The position numbers and the translations under genes are program-made. 64,000 bases of DNA from Euryodendron excelsum (taxonomy: Eukaryota > Streptophyta > Magnoliopsida > Ericales > Pentaphylacaceae). How positions within the stretch are numbered: the stretch's first letter is position 1; each line of letters opens with the position of its first letter. The DNA is taken from NCBI GenBank assembly GCA_033060915.1, contig CM065394.1, positions 36,761,501 through 36,825,500 of the forward strand, in the 5' to 3' direction. Of the stretch, positions 60,401-64,000 are shown one piece after another. A model generated the notes under the pieces. The model was given only the letters and a program-made list of their open reading frames with translations. It did not search any database and had not been told where the DNA came from.

Positions 60401-61002
60401 ATCCTCTGGTAAAGTTAATAAACCCCTAAGACCTAAAGCTCACCTGAGCTGTGCCCCCGGTCAGAAGATCTCGGCAATTAAATTTGCTAGCTTCGGAACA
60501 CCAGAAGGGGTTTGTGGAAGCTTCCACCAGGGGAGCTGTCATGCTTATCATTCTTATGATGTCTTTGAAAAGGTATACGTATATCTTGCGTTAAGTCATG
60601 CCACATTTTTGTACTAAATAGTTGATGAGTATTTCAAAATCCTTATTGGTTTAACCGAATTAGGAGAACAGTATATGATTAAAAGAACTCCATTATGTCT
60701 ATGAACTTCTTGATTTATCGTAGTCTTTCCAAGTTTCTTTTTCCATGCCAGCCTTGTCAATGAAAGCAATCCAATTGAAGGCTTTCCCAGAAAGTGTTTT
60801 GGATACTGTCTCGTCTACATTGTATTTTACCTTGCCTATCCCCTTTTTTTTCACTTTTCCAGGTACTTAACACACTACTCTTTTCTTGCAGTATTGCATT
60901 GGGCAGCAATCATGCTCAGTACCCGTGACACCCGAGGCATTTGGAGGAGATCCATGTCCAAATGTCATGAAGAAACTTTCCGTGGAAGCTGTTTGCAGCT
61001 GA
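54494..61002 (+). CDS. BGAL1: Beta-galactosidase (GH35), BGAL1 type, with C-terminal lectin domain
   Basis: Nineteen exons: 54494-54670, 54892-54987, 55085-55197, 55303-55369, 55487-55579, 55727-55870, 56391-56479, 56610-56715, 56813-56900, 57602-57720, 57815-57979, 58114-58292, 58419-58528, 59058-59167, 59360-59470, 59550-59660, 59944-60149, 60236-60572 and 60892-61002. All are in phase, giving 843 residues. A signal peptide (1 to about 29) precedes [15 protein letters not shown]. The GH35 domain holds [14 protein letters not shown] with acid/base E186, and TEAWTGWF with probable nucleophile E255. The jelly-roll region holds WYKTTF and GQSIGRYW. Residues about 760-843 form a Cys-rich SUEL-type galactose-binding lectin domain ending EAVCS. 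Plant BGALs are exported to the cell wall and release terminal beta-galactose from pectin and other wall glycans. The start is the first of two close ATGs (54494; next 54500). BGAL1 rather than a paralogue is inferred from the lectin tail and synteny. Confidence 0.95.
59173..59203 (+). repeat. CT microsatellite in beta-galactosidase intron 14
   Basis: A CT run starts just after the intron-14 donor (GTTTGTTCTCTCTC), followed by CACACACA-like sequence. It could affect donor strength, but the border is a normal GT. Confidence 0.7.
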
Positions 61003-62153
61003 TGATACAGAACATAGTAAACACGTCAAGAAAGTCCCACTTAAGTTCTTTTGCACCTTTCATACTAATTCACAGATAATTTTCACTTTTTTTTTTTTTG
61101 GGTTCTGTTGAAAGTAGCTTCATTCATCAAAGATCACGGCAACCATTTGTTTCGGCTTTGCCAGGGTGAAGTTGTAGAATATACAACACACCATTCAGTT
61201 CTAAGCCCATATTAATTCCGAAGATGATTGTGAAGTTTTGTGTACATGAAGTAGATGTTGTCTGTCGGAGATTTGCCTGCAGATGCTATGCAAAAGTTTG
61301 GCAGTTTGGGCGTTACAAGCACGTTGAGACGCGGTAAATGTGTCCATGTGTAGATGTTTTATCACTTTAGTCATTAGGAGATGCAAGCCCTTGGCTTTCA
61401 GTGATTTTCTGAATTCAATTCTCTATCTTCCTTCCTTGGAAGCATTTGTTTCATTGATTTGCTCTTGTAAGAAGGCTTTGGAATGGTAATAATTATCAAA
61501 GCTTCTCAAATATTGTCTGAAATTGCATGCCATTTCAATTTGTCTGAATTTATCTGTATCAGTAATAGCTTGTATGCTCGCGAAAAACAGACTATATACT
61601 ATATAGAGATCACAGTTGGGATTGTGAGAAATTTCAATATCGTTTTTGTTTTTCGTTTTCAACTCCAATTTATTTTGTAAGCTTGGAAGCAATTCAAAGA
61701 TCGTTTATTGCTAATTAAGTGCATCAATTTAAATAGTTGCCAGAAATGGCAGGATGCAGCAGAAGCAGAGCTCTTCCAGTGAATGTAAGCAGAGCTCTTC
61801 GGAATTCTCCTCATAGATATCAGTTTTGGGCATCTGCAGAGTTTTTGAGAGCTTCTTAAGATCATCATTCGGCCTTGACTGATTAAGTTAATTAGCCGGA
61901 GAGGGAGAAGCAGGTATAGCCGAATGCTAAAGGGTAATACAAGAACACGACATTGTTTTGCAGTAAAACCAGGTGAAGAAAATAGTCTTGAATATGTAAG
62001 TTTGGCTATATACAAGCGTCAAACTGGAAAACAATATCGACGGTGAGGGGGCTTAACACAAAGATCATCATCCCTTGACAACTTTACAAGCCCTTTGTGG
62101 GTAGTCATCATTCATGCCATATATGAAATTTAAATTGTTCATGTAGATGGTGA
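61003..62153. other. 3' flank of the beta-galactosidase gene
   Basis: Includes the presumed 3' UTR, probably the first few hundred bases. I saw no recognised gene. Confidence 0.4.
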
Positions 62154-62944
62154 TCTTACACCAGCTTTCCTTCGACGCACAATGCTGCTATTTTTTGTAG
62201 GGACTGCTCTATTTTTCTGATGGCCAGCTCCAATGTAGTGGGTATTAAGGCAGAGTAGGAATGTCTTATGCAATACTTCAATTCAGCAAACAAATTGAAT
62301 AGACGATTGGGTGGAGCTCCCGTGGCAACCAAACCAATTGTAATGGTCAAGTCCTTATCTGAGGTTGGTGTCTGGCTGTGCAGATACACAACAAGAGCCA
62401 ACACAAGCTGTCTTTGCAAACTTGGTCGGACTTGAGTTTCAAGAAGCCTCTACTCAACAGCACGAATTTTGATCAGTCCAAGTGAAACAAAAAAAAGGAT
62501 AAAATAGAAGTCATTCAATGCCTTAACTCTCTGTTTGGAATTCATATTTTCAGTGAGAAAAAAAAAAAATCAAAGGAAAATAAAACAAAATAAAAAATAT
62601 AATTTGTTCTCCATTCCGTTTTTCCTTTACTTTTTTAATCGAAAATCCGGATTCCAAAAAAAGCATAGAAGGACCTCTTCTAACATTTCTCCACAGTAAG
62701 GCCGTCCCATCTTTCTTGAATATAGACTTCAGAAGTTCTGATATGCAATAAGCATATTCAGATACCATGGTGGCACATTGCCATGCAGCGGTGTTGATGT
62801 CAGGAGTTTTTGTAAAAACTAAACCTCTACTAAAGCTTCTACCGTAGAAACTACAGAAAGTAATGTTCATGACAATTGATACCAATGCAAACAAAATAAA
62901 AAAATAATAAAAAAGAAAAGAAAAAGATAACATACAAGCCAAGC
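62154..62944 (-). other. Possible exons of an unrecognised minus-strand gene or gene relic
   Basis: Two protein-like open stretches lie on the minus strand. The first, 62156 to about 62447, encodes RLLETQVRPSLQRQLVLAL through NRLFNLFAELKYCIRHSYSA and ends EGKLV-stop, with a possible TAG acceptor at its 5' side. The second, about 62660-62850, includes DINTAAWQCATMVSEYAYCI. Composition is that of ordinary alpha-helical protein, unlike the noise frames around it. I do not recognise the family. No start codon context, strong splice sites or complete gene model could be fixed, so it may be the tail of a gene, a pseudogene fragment or chance. Confidence 0.3.
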
Positions 62945-63133
62945 CCTACACTAACATCAGCAAAATGAGTAAAGTTTTGGTAAGGTTGGGAAAACTTTCC
63001 AGAGCGCAGCCCTTAATCCAAGAAAAGTGGGGATGCCTCGTTCTGCTTCCTTTCGGGTGCCATCGTTATCTAGCCATAATATTCTGACCTTATTGATACC
63101 CAAGCAGGGAGCCCCTTCCCCAGCACCATTGCA

Positions 63134-64000
63134 TCAGTCAATCTTCACAGAAGAGTAAATCTTCCGCACAAACCAGAAGCACGCGTAGAAGCCAATCGTA
63201 CCCGTCAAGACAAAGAATGCATACGAGACAATTAACATATAGCCAAAGTACAGGATGCCTGAAACCAGCTTTGTGATCTCCAACTTGGTGAAAAAGTAGA
63301 AGACGGAGTAAAGGAAAAGGTATAAAGCAGAGGAGCCAGCAGTCAGGTAAGCCCTCCACCACCAGTGGTAGTCTTCACTGCACAATTGGAAGTAGCATAG
63401 CACAACCGATATCTCAGCACATGTGATTATAAGGATAACGAAAACAATGAAAAGGAAGCCGAAGATGTAATAGAACTGGTTCAGCCATATGGATGTCAGG
63501 ATGAAGAATAGCTCAATGAAAACAGCCCCAAACGGAAGAATTCCTCCAATAAGTATAGAGAATGCTGGTTTCATGTACCACGCCTGCTCTGGTATCTGCC
63601 TTGGGATTTTGTTTGTCTTCACTGGGTCTTCCATGGCTGGTTTTTTGAAACCCAAGTAACTGCCCACAAACACCAAGGGCACTGTTATGCCAAACCATAA
63701 GCACACAAGAGCAAACATAGTCCCAAATGGCACTGCTCCAGAAGATTTCTCCCCCCAGATTAGGGCATTCAGCACAAAGAAGATGGAAAACAGAATACCG
63801 GGAAACATAAAAGCAGTTTTTAAAGTATTCCTCTTCCACTCAGTGCCCTTAAACATTTTGTACAGACGTGCTGAGGCGTAACCAGCAAATAATCCCATGA
63901 AGACCCATAAGAGAACCATGGCAGTCATAAGCCCACCTCGGTTGGAAGGAGATAAGAAACCAAGGACTGCAAATATCATGGTTACAAGTGTCATCCCAAA
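63134..64000 (-). CDS. Transmembrane 9 superfamily protein (nonaspanin/EMP70), C-terminal part
   Basis: One uninterrupted frame of 288 codons plus stop runs off the right edge, so the ATG at 63994 is internal. It has many hydrophobic spans, with family blocks FLSPSNRGGLMTA, NALIWGEKSSGAVPFGTM, GSYLGFKKP, RQIPEQAWYMKP, GGILPFGAVFIELFFI, SEDYHWWWRAYLTAGSSA and FVLTGTIGF. The C-terminus KIYSSVKID ends in the K-x-D signal that binds COPI and holds TM9SF proteins in the Golgi. These proteins are multispan endomembrane proteins of about 590-650 residues with a lumenal N-terminal domain, missing here. They are linked to protein sorting and adhesion, with no catalytic role known. By position next to a BGAL1-type gene this is likely the TMN7/TMN6 orthologue (inference). 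Confidence 0.95.
   Translation of the reverse strand, partial: FGMTLVTMIFAVLGFLSPSNRGGLMTAMVLLWVFMGLFAGYASARLYKMFKGTEWKRNTLKTAFMFPGILFSIFFVLNALIWGEKSSGAVPFGTMFALVCLWFGITVPLVFVGSYLGFKKPAMEDPVKTNKIPRQIPEQAWYMKPAFSILIGGILPFGAVFIELFFILTSIWLNQFYYIFGFLFIVFVILIITCAEISVVLCYFQLCSEDYHWWWRAYLTAGSSALYLFLYSVFYFFTKLEITKLVSGILYFGYMLIVSYAFFVLTGTIGFYACFWFVRKIYSSVKID

Overview
This is a plant nuclear window, almost certainly from a eudicot. It is AT-rich, with spliced genes (GT-AG introns, one GC-AG), long introns, CT/GA microsatellites, and Ty1-copia, hAT and Mutator-type transposons. I cannot name the genus. Six genes can be read exon by exon. Every exon join keeps the frame, and the products match known plant families in length and motifs.

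Layout, left to right. (1) 743-2168 (-): N-terminal half of a plastid ACHT-type thioredoxin; the rest lies beyond the left edge. (2) 2.4-9.7 kb: no recognised gene, but two non-autonomous DNA transposons with perfect target-site duplications (Mutator-like at 2759-3014, hAT-like at 3492-3800). (3) 9713-14039 (-): a 279-aa FLX-like coiled-coil protein, closest to FLX-like 3. (4) 15.4-23.9 kb: transposon cluster with an hAT-like MITE, a solo LTR and a 6.4-kb decayed copia element between perfect 5-bp duplications. (5) 25617-29256 (-): CYP90D1-type brassinosteroid C-23 hydroxylase, 8 exons, 480 aa. (6) 32456-42362 (-): DEAD-box RNA helicase of the RH20/DBP2 type, 10 exons, 504 aa. (7) 42.4-54.4 kb: 12 kb with no recognised gene, but more MITEs and a (CT)35 tract. 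(8) 54494-61002 (+): GH35 beta-galactosidase of the BGAL1 type, 19 exons, 843 aa, secreted, with a C-terminal lectin domain. (9) 63134-64000 (-): C-terminal 288 residues of a TM9SF/nonaspanin protein, running off the right edge.

The genes do not form a pathway. Roles are brassinosteroid synthesis (CYP90D1), cell-wall galactose turnover (BGAL1), RNA metabolism (RH20), possible flowering-time or chromatin scaffolding (FLX-like), plastid redox (ACHT) and Golgi trafficking (TM9SF). The gene order is informative. From memory of Arabidopsis locus numbers, FLX-like 3 and RH20 are close neighbours on chromosome 1, CYP90D1, BGAL1 and a TM9SF gene are close neighbours on chromosome 3, and a second TM9SF gene lies beside RH20. 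This window appears to keep interleaved an ancestral block that Arabidopsis split between two duplicated segments.

I found no clearly novel biochemical system. The best new material is in the transposons (exact boundaries, duplications, inactivating lesions), a GC-AG intron and a candidate brassinosteroid-response site by CYP90D1, and an unrecognised possible gene near 62.2-62.9 kb.
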